A stretch of DNA of 64,000 nt from CALGLS01 sp965222105 (lineage in GTDB: Bacteria; Bacteroidota; Bacteroidia; Chitinophagales; Saprospiraceae): NCBI GenBank assembly GCA_965222105.1, contig CBDCTQ010000074.1, forward strand, positions 186,001 through 250,000, written 5' to 3'. Of the stretch, positions 8,194 to 17,638 are shown in pieces. The position numbers were made by a program, and so were the translations under genes. Positions within the stretch are counted from its first letter, which is position 1. Each line of letters begins with the position of its first letter. The notes beneath the pieces were generated by a model that searched no databases, was not told where the DNA came from, and saw only the letters and a program-made list of their open reading frames with translations.

Positions 8194-9009
8194 TCAGTGA
8201 TTCGATGCAAAACCTTCTATCTGTTTGTTGCCATCCAGATCCTGATCAAAAATCTCTTCCAACATTTGGTAAAGCACCGGATGTTTCTTTTTCAGCAGGA
8301 GGGGTCGCTCAAAAAAATATTCACTCAACACGGCGAAGAACTCTTCTCTTCCTGTAGTGGCGTAAGGGTTGATGTCGCTTTTTCTTTTAGCCATGTCCTC
8401 CAGCTTTCGTTCGATCATATCCATCCAGGGGATGACGTATTGCTTTTCCAACAAAACACCTGGAACGCCATCTACTGTGCCGTCCATTTTGTCGATGAGG
8501 TGAACAAATTCGTGAATGGCCGTATTTTTCTTATCCGTTTCATTTTTGAATCCGAGGCGGAGGGCCTTTTTGGAGAGGATCATTTTCTCGTTCATATATC
8601 CGGTACCAACCATGCCGAGGATGGGGCGGTTTCGGCCTTCGGTATCGAAGTCGAGGTTGAAGCTGCCGGGGTAGAGTAGTACCTCCCTGAGGTTTTTGTA
8701 TTTCCATTCGGGGAAACCGAAAATGGGAATTACCGCACTGGCACCTACCAGCACCTTGTCGAGGTCAGTGACGGTTGTGTTTATTCCAGTGATTTTGCAG
8801 TTGAGCAAAAACTCCTTGAGTTTGTATTCAAATAGTGGTTTCCGTTGTTTGTCCAGGTCGATGTAGTAGGGTACTTCTTTTTGTAGGATAGTACGCCACT
8901 TGGCCGGAAAGGGATTTTGGGGCTTCACCCACTGTCTCGTGTACAGTTTGTTGACAAAGTACAACATAATAACGCTGATCAGCAAAATAAGGCCTGCTTT
9001 TAGGAGCAT
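8194..9009 (-). CDS. mtfA: MtfA-like zinc metallopeptidase (M90 family)
   Basis: A 271-residue protein with an N-terminal membrane anchor (about residues 3-22, KAGLILLISVIMLYFVNKLY) followed by an M90/MtfA peptidase domain. The zinc motif HExxH is visible as AIHEFVHLIDKMDG (about residue 165), and the VGASAVIPIFGFPEW and LGMVGTGYMNEKMILSK segments are family typical. E. coli MtfA is soluble and acts on Mlc; the membrane anchor here is common in Bacteroidota homologues, and the substrate is unknown. It lies 11 bp downstream of a coiled-coil gene, so the two are probably co-transcribed. Confidence 0.85.
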   Translation of the reverse strand: MLLKAGLILLISVIMLYFVNKLYTRQWVKPQNPFPAKWRTILQKEVPYYIDLDKQRKPLFEYKLKEFLLNCKITGINTTVTDLDKVLVGASAVIPIFGFPEWKYKNLREVLLYPGSFNLDFDTEGRNRPILGMVGTGYMNEKMILSKKALRLGFKNETDKKNTAIHEFVHLIDKMDGTVDGVPGVLLEKQYVIPWMDMIERKLEDMAKRKSDINPYATTGREEFFAVLSEYFFERPLLLKKKHPVLYQMLEEIFDQDLDGNKQIEGFASNH

Positions 9010-9020
9010 GGGTGCGTAAT

Positions 9021-9953
9021 TTATATCTGGCGGGCAATTAATTTTCGTTGATCCTTTTGCTCTGCTGAAATATAGGTTTTCGTTTTTCCAATATCTGTTT
9101 CCAGCATGGCCACGATTCGAACCACTTTGTCTTCGAGGTTGGCCGTCAGGTTGGCTGCGTGTTGTATTTTATTTTTGACGATCCAGTCCGAGATCAGGCT
9201 GTCGAGCAACAAGTCGAGGAACCCTTTGATCTCATCTATTTGATGGGTATAGTCGTGTCCGTAATGATCAGAAAGGTCGAAGAGTTCTTTTTCAAAATGC
9301 TGGATGTATTTTTCAGTGCGGTAGATACCTCGTTTGATCTGGTCTTTGACCCGCACCCGTTTGCCAACAAGCCCTCTGGCATTCCCGGCACCCCAATTGG
9401 CAACCTTATTTAAGGCAACCAGCATGGTGCGTAGCATCTGGATGGTTTTCTTCCCTTGCCGGACAGCTTGTTTAAGTTCTTTGAGCTTGGAGCGAAGGCT
9501 GGCCATCCGTTCTTCAAAATGGATGATGAGGTTGGCCAATTCTGGGTTGGAAGATCGAATATCGTCTTTGAGTTGTCGGACGAGCTTGTCGAAGTTGGCT
9601 TCTGCGTTGAATTTGATGCTGTAGTTTTTGAGGAGTAGTTCTTTTTCATGTCTAAGGGCCTGGAGACTGTTCTCTGTAGCTTGCCGCTTTAAAAATGCCT
9701 GGAGGTATTCTTGTCGTTCTTTTTCGAGTTGTTGTTCTTTGTTACCTAAAATGGATTGGAAGATGGTATACAAGCTCTGTTTTTCCAGGCGGGCAATGTC
9801 GCGTTTTTCTTTTTGCAATACCTGCTCGGCTTGATGGAGTGCTTCCTCATTGGCGAGAATCAGCCGATCTATGTTTTTGAGATGAATCTCTATCTTCTCC
9901 TTGGCCAGGATTTCCTCGTAATATTGCCGTAGTTGTTTTTCTTTTGACTGCAT
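9021..9953 (-). CDS. Coiled-coil hypothetical protein
   Basis: A 310-residue, strongly charged, almost wholly alpha-helical protein with no signal peptide or membrane segment. Heptad-like patterns cover about residues 1-120 and 140-190, with a short non-helical stretch around ALNKVANWGAGNARGLVGK (about 185-203). No catalytic motif or known family is recognised; the shape suggests a scaffold or a membrane-remodelling helper. The gene ends 11 bp before the mtfA-like gene on the same strand, which suggests an operon and possibly a partner role for the anchored peptidase. Confidence 0.65.
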   Translation of the reverse strand: MQSKEKQLRQYYEEILAKEKIEIHLKNIDRLILANEEALHQAEQVLQKEKRDIARLEKQSLYTIFQSILGNKEQQLEKERQEYLQAFLKRQATENSLQALRHEKELLLKNYSIKFNAEANFDKLVRQLKDDIRSSNPELANLIIHFEERMASLRSKLKELKQAVRQGKKTIQMLRTMLVALNKVANWGAGNARGLVGKRVRVKDQIKRGIYRTEKYIQHFEKELFDLSDHYGHDYTHQIDEIKGFLDLLLDSLISDWIVKNKIQHAANLTANLEDKVVRIVAMLETDIGKTKTYISAEQKDQRKLIARQI

Positions 9954-10048
9954 GGACTTCCGGTTGATGAGTTTGTTTTGACTTCATATATTTTGTATAA
10001 TGCTAAAATTGTATAGCTACCTCAAGCCCCCTCCCTCCTCAAATGAAC

Positions 10049-10082
10049 AAAGACGCTTTGTATAATTTTCCAAAGCGTCTTT
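10049..10082 (-). terminator. Intrinsic terminator of the thioredoxin-like gene pair
   Basis: A perfect 12-bp stem: AAAGACGCTTTG (10049-10060) with CAAAGCGTCTTT (10071-10082), loop of 10 nt. It lies 40 bp beyond the stop of the last thioredoxin-like gene on the minus strand. Confidence 0.8.
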
Positions 10083-10122
10083 ATTCGTTTCCTTGTTTGT
10101 TATAGAAAAATAAACAATAATA

Positions 10123-11304
10123 TTACATGTTTTTAATTTCATCGAGCAATTCATTGGTAGCCGACACATCTTCGCCGGCAGCCTTGCCCAGTTCGATGGC
10201 TGTTTTGGCGGCAGCCAGGGCCTTTTTCTTCTTGCCTAGCTTTTTGTAAAGGGCTGCCAGGGTATCGTTGTTGTAGTAATTGCTGTCGAGCTTGATGGAT
10301 TTTTTAGCCCATTTTGCGGCGGTTTTCAGTTGCTTTTTATTGTCGACCACGCGGTAAAAAGTCCAGGCGGCCTCGTTGAGTTCGTTCCAGTCGGTACTTG
10401 GAAATTTTTTGAAGTGCTGGACGGCAGTTTTGGCGTAGTTCTCCCGGTCGCCTGCCTGCCGGTAATACGACAACCGGAACTGACTAGACATTTGCTCCGC
10501 TTTTTCGGGGTACACCTTTTTGTATAGGGCGTCGACCTGCTCGAGGCTCGACGATTGGGCGGAGTCCTGGATGGAGTTGTAAATGATGGCCTGCACTTTC
10601 TGCATGACGGCTTTTTCGCCGTAGCGTTGGTAAAATGCCGGTTTGTTGTCGACGATGTTGTCGAAGAGTTTGGAGTCGGCATCGGTCACAAAGCCAAAGA
10701 TCATATCCATGTGGTTGTCGGTAGTCCAGTCGGATTGAGTGCTGAGATATTCTTCGGCGATGCGGCCGTGGGAGCCGTCCATCACCTCGTATTTGGCGAG
10801 GGCGTACTGATACAAAAAGTCGGAGTCGCGGTCGCCTTTTTGATAGCGGGCGTCCAATGCCGAAAGTCTTTTGTTGGGATCGTTGGCCAGGGCGCCCAGT
10901 TCGAGGAATTGTTCGATCGTGTGGTATCCGGCAGAGCGGTGTACCAGCGAACCATCCGGGGTAAAGAACAGGAGGGTAGGGTATACCGCCACGTTGTATT
11001 TTTTGGCCAGTTCGATGCCTTCCCCTTTTTCCATGTCCATTTTGACGTTGACAAAATGCTCATTGAAGTAGTCACCTACGGGGGACTGAGGGAATATCTC
11101 CCGACTCATTTTTTTGCAGGGGCCACACCAGGTGGTGTAAGCATCCATGAAAACCAGCTTATCTTCTTTGGCTGCTTTTTCGAGGGCGGCAGCCCAGTTG
11201 CCCTTGTGGAAATGCATGCCGTCGTCGACCGATTGTTTGGATGCTTGCGCAAAAACAAAAGAAGATAACATCAGGCAGAGGATAATGGATGATAGATTTT
11301 TCAT
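10123..11304 (-). CDS. Periplasmic thioredoxin-like protein with helical C-terminal domain (copy 2)
   Basis: A 393-residue exported protein with a signal peptide (residues 1-20, ending FVFAQ). A thioredoxin fold follows with the redox motif in TTWCGPCKK (Cys60, Cys63) and the cis-proline in AVYPTLLFF (about 107). The second half (about 165-390) is helical and TPR-like, ending in repeated KLGKKKKALAAAKTAIELG. It is expected in the periplasm as a disulfide reductase or isomerase, perhaps docking substrates through the helical part. It is a tandem paralogue of the gene upstream at 11337 (32 bp apart, same strand) and ends in a clear terminator. Confidence 0.85.
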   Translation of the reverse strand: MKNLSSIILCLMLSSFVFAQASKQSVDDGMHFHKGNWAAALEKAAKEDKLVFMDAYTTWCGPCKKMSREIFPQSPVGDYFNEHFVNVKMDMEKGEGIELAKKYNVAVYPTLLFFTPDGSLVHRSAGYHTIEQFLELGALANDPNKRLSALDARYQKGDRDSDFLYQYALAKYEVMDGSHGRIAEEYLSTQSDWTTDNHMDMIFGFVTDADSKLFDNIVDNKPAFYQRYGEKAVMQKVQAIIYNSIQDSAQSSSLEQVDALYKKVYPEKAEQMSSQFRLSYYRQAGDRENYAKTAVQHFKKFPSTDWNELNEAAWTFYRVVDNKKQLKTAAKWAKKSIKLDSNYYNNDTLAALYKKLGKKKKALAAAKTAIELGKAAGEDVSATNELLDEIKNM

Positions 11305-11336
11305 TTAGATTAAAAATTAATAGATGGAAAATTTCA

Positions 11337-12506
11337 TTAACTATTTTCAATAACGCGGATCAGTTGTTTGGCCATTTTCTCGTTTAGCGGTTGGCCGCTG
11401 GCGAGTTGGAGGCATTTGTTGGCGGCGGTCAGCGCGTCTTTCTTTTTGCCGTTTTTATAGAGTATCTGAGCATAGGTTTTGTAGTGGTCAAATTGTCCGC
11501 CAAATTTGGTTGCCTTTTGGGCAAAACCTTCAGCAGCTTCCAGTACTTTTTTGTCTTTCGGGAAAGCGGTAAGCATATTGTTGGCAAGTTTGTGCAATTT
11601 GTCGGCATCTTTCTTAATTTCTTTCTTGGCACAGCCCTGGCAGGCCTTGAGGTAGGCATCGGGTTGGAGGGTTGCCTGGTAGTAGGTCATGTCGGCTTCG
11701 AAAGCAAACTGGTCGGCCCTCGAACCATAATGCTGTGACATCTTATCTTTAGCTTCGGCCAGGAGGTCGGGGCTGTTGTATTCTATGGCGGTGGCCAGGG
11801 TTTTTTGGCAGGCTTTTTCGATCTTGATTTGCACCGCTTCTTTGGAGGCCAGTTTTTCGATGGCGGGGCGGTGTTGGATCATCAGGTCGAAGATGCGGGA
11901 GTCGGCTTGAGTGGTGGCTTCCAGCAGAAATTTGAGGTTGTCGGGGGTCGAAAGATCCTTTTGGCTGCGGATGTAGTCGTTGGCTATTTTAAGGCTGGGC
12001 TTGCCGGCCTTATTGAGGGCCTTGACGTAGTTGTACACCAACTCCGGGGAGCGGTCTCCATTTTCGTAGGCTTCGACGTAATCGACGCTGCGGTCCACTT
12101 TTCCAACGGCGGATTGGCCCAGCGCGACAAAGTCTTCAGCAGTACGGCCCCCCTTGGTTTGGAGTACGGTTTCGCCTTTTTCGTCGATGTAATAAAAGGT
12201 GGGGTAGGCCGACACGGGGTATTTTTGTCCAAAGCTGATACCAGCGGGCTTTTCCATGTCGAGCTTTAAATTAATGAAATTGGCGTTGTAAAATTCGCCG
12301 ACTTCGGATAGTGGAAAAACATTTCTGGCCATCCGCTTGCAGGGGCCGCACCAGGTGGTATAGGCATCTACGAAGATGAGTTTTTCCTGTTTTTTGGCCT
12401 CTTCCAGTGCTTCTTCAAAGCTGCCGTGGAAAAATTCGATGCCTTGCGCCGCCATTTGGCTCCAGCCAAAACAACTTACCAGCAAAGCGAAGATCAATGA
12501 TCTCAT
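11337..12506 (-). CDS. Periplasmic thioredoxin-like protein with helical C-terminal domain (copy 1)
   Basis: A 389-residue exported protein. I chose the ATG at 12506 rather than one 27 bp upstream because it starts the signal peptide MRSLIFALLVSC directly. The thioredoxin motif is TTWCGPCKR (Cys53, Cys56) with the cis-proline in SAYPTFYY. The C-terminal half is helical (TPR-like) and contains an extra Cys pair in CQGCAKKE (about residue 290) that the neighbouring paralogue lacks. The two proteins share the layout signal, thioredoxin, helical domain, and clearly arose by tandem duplication. A role in envelope disulfide reduction is inferred. Confidence 0.85.
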   Translation of the reverse strand: MRSLIFALLVSCFGWSQMAAQGIEFFHGSFEEALEEAKKQEKLIFVDAYTTWCGPCKRMARNVFPLSEVGEFYNANFINLKLDMEKPAGISFGQKYPVSAYPTFYYIDEKGETVLQTKGGRTAEDFVALGQSAVGKVDRSVDYVEAYENGDRSPELVYNYVKALNKAGKPSLKIANDYIRSQKDLSTPDNLKFLLEATTQADSRIFDLMIQHRPAIEKLASKEAVQIKIEKACQKTLATAIEYNSPDLLAEAKDKMSQHYGSRADQFAFEADMTYYQATLQPDAYLKACQGCAKKEIKKDADKLHKLANNMLTAFPKDKKVLEAAEGFAQKATKFGGQFDHYKTYAQILYKNGKKKDALTAANKCLQLASGQPLNEKMAKQLIRVIENS

Positions 12507-12697
12507 AATTTTGTATTTTTTTTGAAAGGACACGTAAGATATAAAGAAAACCGCTCCAAAACTGTCGTTGGTACGCAGTTGGGTGAACTGGGTGGGCCCC
12601 AGGCCACCACTTTAACAATTTACTAACAGAATAGACGGCCAGGGAAGCGGTATTGTTGCACATTGCCCGGAGACTTCCAGGATTTATCTGCTCCACC

Positions 12698-13246
12698 TCA
12701 ATGCTGCTCTTTCTCTTTGAATTGCTTGATCAACTCCTCCGGCGGTGTTTCCACCACTTTCAGCAAGTCTTTGACGTGGGCTGCAATAGCGTGATTGGGA
12801 TATTTTTTCAAAAACAACTGGTAGTATTTTTTGGCGGAAGCCACATCCCGCATATTTTCTTCATAGGTAAACGCCCTCAAAAACAAGGCCTGCGGTGCCC
12901 TTTCGTGGCTGGGGTATTTGGTTTCAACCTCTTCAAACAGGGCAATGGCCTCTGCATAGTCCCGGATGCCGCGCGCCACCTCGCCGGAGCGGAACAGATA
13001 GGCTCCTCCCAATGGATCGCCGGGAAAAGCCTGGGCGAAGCGTTTACTTTTTTCGATGAGGGTGCGGGCTTTGGGCTGGTCCAACGGTTTGGCCACGTCC
13101 TGTGCTTTGAAATAGGCTTCGAGGGCGTCGATTTCCGACCTTAGTGATGCCTTGTCGGGCACGGCCTCTTGCGGAGGACGGCCACCATTGGTGCATGCCC
13201 ATACAACCATAAATAATACTAAACCCAGGGGAAAATATCTTTTCAT
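12698..13246 (-). CDS. TPR-containing lipoprotein
   Basis: A 182-residue lipoprotein. The ATG at 13246 puts a lipoprotein signal at the N-terminus (MKRYFPLGLVLFMVVWAC, Cys18 as lipidation site); a longer frame upstream would hide the signal. The body consists of tetratricopeptide-like helices (DYAEAIALFEEVETKYPSHE, then ASAKKYYQLFLKKYPNHA), the pattern of YbgF/BamD-type TPR proteins. Likely role is a periplasmic scaffold near the outer membrane. It lies 191 bp upstream of the thioredoxin-like pair on the same strand. Confidence 0.75.
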   Translation of the reverse strand: MKRYFPLGLVLFMVVWACTNGGRPPQEAVPDKASLRSEIDALEAYFKAQDVAKPLDQPKARTLIEKSKRFAQAFPGDPLGGAYLFRSGEVARGIRDYAEAIALFEEVETKYPSHERAPQALFLRAFTYEENMRDVASAKKYYQLFLKKYPNHAIAAHVKDLLKVVETPPEELIKQFKEKEQH

Positions 13247-13381
13247 ACCTTTTAATTTTGCCGCAAAAATACATAATTGTAGGTAGACCTGAAGGGTACT
13301 GCAAAAAGGACATTTATCTGCTTGCGCCATCATTAACAACCGAATAACAACTCGGAGCATTAAAAAAACGAGAATAATGTG

Positions 13382-13389
13382 TAAATTTG
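13382..13389 (+). promoter_or_regulatory. Possible -7 box ahead of the copper efflux locus
   Basis: TAAATTTG fits the TAnnTTTG -7 box and lies 23 bp upstream of the HYC_CC_PP start codon at 13413. A matching -33 TTTG is not seen at normal spacing, so support is weak. Confidence 0.35.
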
Positions 13390-13412
13390 TCAGGTTATCG
13401 CATTATTTATGA

Positions 13413-13847
13413 ATGTTTGTTCGTAGCAAAACATATCGCTCCATCGCCCTTTGTCTGGCGGCATTGATGTTTTTCACATCACTGGGCATTACCATTGACC
13501 TCCATTACTGTAGCGGTCAACTCAAAACATTTAGCCTTACCGGAAAAGCCAGATCCTGCCATGAAATAGCCCCTTGCCCACACCACCAAAAGGCGATGCC
13601 CGACGATAATGATTCGTCCAACTGCTGCAACAATGAAACGGTCCATATTCAAGCCGACCTCGATCAGTTGACCTTTTCAGGCGATAAGCTAACCGGTGAT
13701 GTATTGCCGGCCATCGCTTTGGTCGCTCCGATTACCCTTCAGCCGATCGGTCAAGATATTAGAACCTCCACGCCCCGGTATCTTCATTATAAACCTCCTT
13801 TGCTCTTACGGGACATTCCGGTACTCGTCCAATCTTTCCTTTTATAG
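13413..13847 (+). CDS. HYC_CC_PP family small protein, heavy-metal locus
   Basis: A 144-residue exported or membrane-anchored protein (hydrophobic N-terminal segment about 10-27). It has the three hallmarks of the Bacteroidota HYC_CC_PP family: HYC (31-33), CC followed by NE (71-72), and a PP pair in the C-terminal tail (HYKPPLLLRDIPVLVQSF). Additional Cys/His (SCHEIAPCPHH, 49-58) suggest metal binding. Members often sit at the front of metal-efflux loci; here it lies 108 bp upstream of the Cus-type RND pump on the same strand. A copper chaperone or sensor role is inference; the family function is not established to my knowledge. Confidence 0.75.
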   Translation: MFVRSKTYRSIALCLAALMFFTSLGITIDLHYCSGQLKTFSLTGKARSCHEIAPCPHHQKAMPDDNDSSNCCNNETVHIQADLDQLTFSGDKLTGDVLPAIALVAPITLQPIGQDIRTSTPRYLHYKPPLLLRDIPVLVQSFLL

Positions 13848-13883
13848 TGATCAATACGCAGTTTTTTCGGGCACATTGCTTTG

Positions 13884-13920
13884 CGCCAAATGGCATAAGC
13901 GATGTTGGCTTCATTTGGCG
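13884..13920. promoter_or_regulatory. Inverted repeat upstream of the RND pump gene
   Basis: CGCCAAATG (13884-13892) pairs with CATTTGGCG (13912-13920). The two halves also form an imperfect direct repeat (GGCATAAGC and GGCGTAAGC). It lies in the 108-bp gap between the HYC_CC_PP gene and the pump, and could be an operator or an attenuator setting the ratio of the two products. No regulator gene is seen nearby. Confidence 0.4.
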
Positions 13921-13955
13921 TAAGCCATTGATTTTAAGCGTATTGTAATCATTTC

Positions 13956-16900
13956 ATGCTGAACAACGTTATAAGGTTTTTTCTGGAAAATAAGCTGGTT
14001 GCTTACCTGCTGTTGGTGCTTTTTGTCGGCTGGGGGTTGGCTACGGCCCCTTTTGATCTGGGCTTGCCCCAACTATTTCGGGATGCGGTACCTACCGATG
14101 CTATTCCCGACATCGGCGAAAATCAGCAAATTGTGTTCACCAAATGGCCGGGGCGCTCTCCCAAAGACGTGGAAGATCAGATTACCTATCCCCTCTCGAC
14201 GGCTCTGCTGGGCATACCTGGGGTAAAAAGCATACGCAGCAATTCGATGTTCGGTTTTTCCAGCATTTACCTCATTTTCGACGACGACATCGAGTTTTAC
14301 TGGAGCCGTAGCCGCATCCTCGAAAAGCTCAATGCCTTGCCGGCCAATACCCTCCCTTCCTCTGTGCAACCTACCCTGGGCCCGGACGCCACCGCTTTGG
14401 GGCAGCTCTTTTGGTATACCCTGGAAGGGGTCAGCCCCAATGGGGAGCCCACTGGTGGCTGGGACTTGCACGAACTCCGCACCATCCAAGATTTTTACGT
14501 ACGCTACGGATTGTCATCAGCCAAAGGGGTAGCTGAAGTTGCATCTATTGGTGGGTACGTAAAAGAATACCAGGTTGATGTCGATCCCGAAGCTCTGAAA
14601 GCCCACAACCTCTCCCTTGAGCAAGTGATGAAAGCCGTCAGAAGTAGCAATCTGGACATCGGGGCTCAAACCATCGAGATGAATATGGCCGAGTATTTTG
14701 TACGCGGTCTGGGCTATGTGAAACAAATCGACGACATTGGTAAAAGCGTTGTCAAGGTCAGCAATAATGTGCCCATCCGCATCGAAGACATTGCCCGTGT
14801 TCATTTGGCTCCCGCTACCCGCCGGGGCGTACTCGACAAATCGGGAGCAGAGGCGGTAGGCGGTGTTGTGGTGGCCCGTTATGGGGCCAACCCGATGGAA
14901 GTCATCAACAACGTAAAGGCAAAAATAGCCGAGTTGGCACCCGGCCTTCCAACAAAAATACTACGTGATGGGACTCGTTCGCAGGTTAAAATTGTTCCTT
15001 TTTACGACCGTACTCAACTGATCAACGAGACCCTCGGCACCTTGCAAGAGGCCCTCAGCCTGGAAGTGCTAATTACCATCGTAGTGGTGATATTGATGTT
15101 GCTCAACCTTCCGTCCTCTTTGCTGGTTTCAGGCACCTTGCCGGTGGCGGTGTTGATGTGTTTCATTGCTATGAAATACGCGGGCGTTGATGCCAATATT
15201 GTGGCCCTGTCCGGTATTGCCATCGCCATCGGCACTATGGTCGACATGGGAATTGTGCTGACCGAAAGCATCGTCAAAAAGTTGGAAGAAGCCCCACCAC
15301 CGAATCGCTTTCGACCACCATATACGAAGCCACCACCGAAGTGGCCTCCGCTATCCTAACAGCAGTAGCTACGACGGTAATCAGCTTCTTACCCGTTTTT
15401 ACATTGGAAGCCTCGGAGGGCAAACTATTCAAACCACTGGCCTATACCAAAACATTTGCCTTGCTGGCTACCATAGTGGTGGCCCTCACGCTTATTCCGA
15501 CGTTGGCGCATACGCTGTTTTCGCTTACCTCAAAACGCCAAAGCTGCGGCTTATCTCGCCAATGGAATGGCTGTGGTGGCAGGGACTTTGGTCGCTATTT
15601 TCATCCATCCGATGTTAGGGGGGATTCTTGTTGCAGTTGGTCTGTTGGGCATGATTTATCAACGAACCTGGCAGGCAAACGCCCGTTTTAAACGTTCTTT
15701 CCGTTTGTTGACCAATGTGGCGTATGCCCTGGTTGTAGTCTGGTTGTTGGCAACCATTTGGGTACCCCTGGGGCCCAACAAAAGCCTGATGACCAACTTC
15801 TTGTTTATCGTCGTTTTGGCAGGGGCCATCATCGGTTTTTTTTGGTTGGCCATTCATTTTTACGAAAGTATTCTCGGTTTCCTGCTCCGTTTTAAAATAC
15901 TGTTTTTGCTGTTGGTAGGAGTGGTTGTCTGGCGTGGCTTTACGGTATTTCAACAAACGGGAGAAGAGTTTTTGCCCGCTCTCGACGAAGGCGCTTTTCT
16001 GCTCATGCCTACGGCCATGCCTCATGCCGGTATGCAGGAGAACATCAACAACCTTCGATTGCTCGACATGGCTGTAACGGCCATCCCCGAGGTGGAAATG
16101 GTGGTGGGAAAAGCCGGCCGGGTCAACAGCGCCCTCGACCCCGCCCCCATGTCGATGTATGAAAATGTAATTCTGTATAACTCCGAATACAAGACCGATG
16201 TGGATGGTCACCGCATTCGTTATCGATACCAAAATGGAGAATATCTCCGCGATTCGACCGGGCAGCTCATCCCCGACAGATCGGGCCGGTATTATCGTCA
16301 ATGGCGCGACCACATCCAAAGCCCTGAAGACATCTGGGATGAAATCGTCAATGTGACCCAACTACCCGGGGTAACTTCTGCTCCTAAGCTACAGCCCATC
16401 GAAACGCGTTTGGTGATGCTCCAAACCGGTATGCGGGCTCCTATGGGCATCAAAGTATTTGGCAGCGACCTGGCTGAAATAGAAGCATTTGGCATCGAAG
16501 TCGAACAATTGCTCAAAAAAGTCAAGGGAGTAAAAGAAGCGGCTGTCTTTGCCGACCGGATCGTGGGCAAACCTTACCTGCTGCTCGACATCAATCGCGA
16601 CATTATCAGTCGCTACGGCCTCACCGTCGAAAAGGTCCAGCAGTATATCCAAACGGCCATTGGCGGCACTACGGTCACTACTACAGTGGAAGGGCGGGAG
16701 CGCTATGCCATCCGCCTGCGCTATCCACGCGAGCTAAGGAATAGTCCCGATGAATTGAAAAACATCTACCTGCCCACTGCTGCCGGGGAGGCAATCCCTT
16801 TGAGCGACCTCGTCGACATTCGCTATGAGCAAGGGCCTCAATCCATCAAAAGCGAAAATGGCTTTTTGGTAGGATACGTATTGTTTGACAGGGAGGATGG

Positions 16901-17636
16901 CTTTGCGGAGATGGAAGTGGTCAATAATGCCCAGGAGTATCTCCGCAATCAAATCGAAAGGGGCAGTTTGGAAGTGCCGACAGGGGTCAATTTCCAGTTT
17001 GCAGGCAACTATGAACAACACGTTCGGGCCAATGACCGGTTGCGTTTGGTGATCCCCATTTCGCTGGCATTGATCTTTTTGATCTTGTACCTGCAATTCC
17101 AGTCGACAGCTATTGCTCTGATGGTCTTCACCGGCGTATTTATTGCTTTTGCCGGCGGGTTCATCATGCTCGGATGGTACAACACGGAGTGGTTTCTGAA
17201 TTTTGACTGGTTAGGGGTCCATATGCGCGATTTGTTTCAGGTACATCCAATTAACCTGAGTGTGGCCGTATGGGTGGGGTTTCTGGCTTTGTTTGGCATT
17301 GCTACCGACGACGGAGTGTTGGTCGCTACTTTTTTACAAAACAGCTTTAGGAAGAACAAGCCGACCTCCATTGTCGGCATACGCAAAGCCGTGATCGAAG
17401 GTGGTTTGCGAAGAGTACGACCCGCCATGATGACAACAGCAACGACCATTCTGGCGTTGGTACCCATCCTCACTTCAACAGGACGGGGGGCCGATATTAT
17501 GCTGCCCATGGCCATCCCGTCTTTCGGGGGAATGATGTTGCAGGTCATCACCATGTTTACGGTGCCCGTGTTGTATTGCCTTTGGCAGGAAAGCCGGTGG
17601 AGAATGGGCCTTTCAAAATCTAAAAATGAACATTAA
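13956..17636 (+). pseudogene. cusA: CusA/CzcA-type heavy-metal RND efflux pump, split by two frameshifts
   Basis: The full inner-membrane proton-driven metal pump is recognisable over about 1227 codons, but in three pieces. Frame A runs 13956 to about 15295 and contains WPGRSPKDVEDQITYPLS and the proton-relay Asp in IAIGTMVDMGIVLTE. A shift in a CCCCACCACC stretch (15292-15301) moves to a second frame with SLSTTIYEATTEVASAIL. A second shift between about 15518 and 15536 (TTTT/AAAA runs) restores the first frame up to the stop at 17636, with ALDEGAFLLMPTAMPHAG and DPAPMSMYEN. The shifts compensate (one base missing, one extra), so length is conserved. The context (HMBD-containing adaptor, HYC_CC_PP, MbnP) points to copper. 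Either a genuine pseudogene or two sequencing errors; the second is plausible as the rest is well conserved. Confidence 0.85.
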
Positions 17637-17638
17637 TA

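Noticed and set aside
15290..15540. Programmed frameshifting in cusA
   Set aside because: No canonical slippery heptamer at either site and two opposite shifts would be required; indels explain it more simply.
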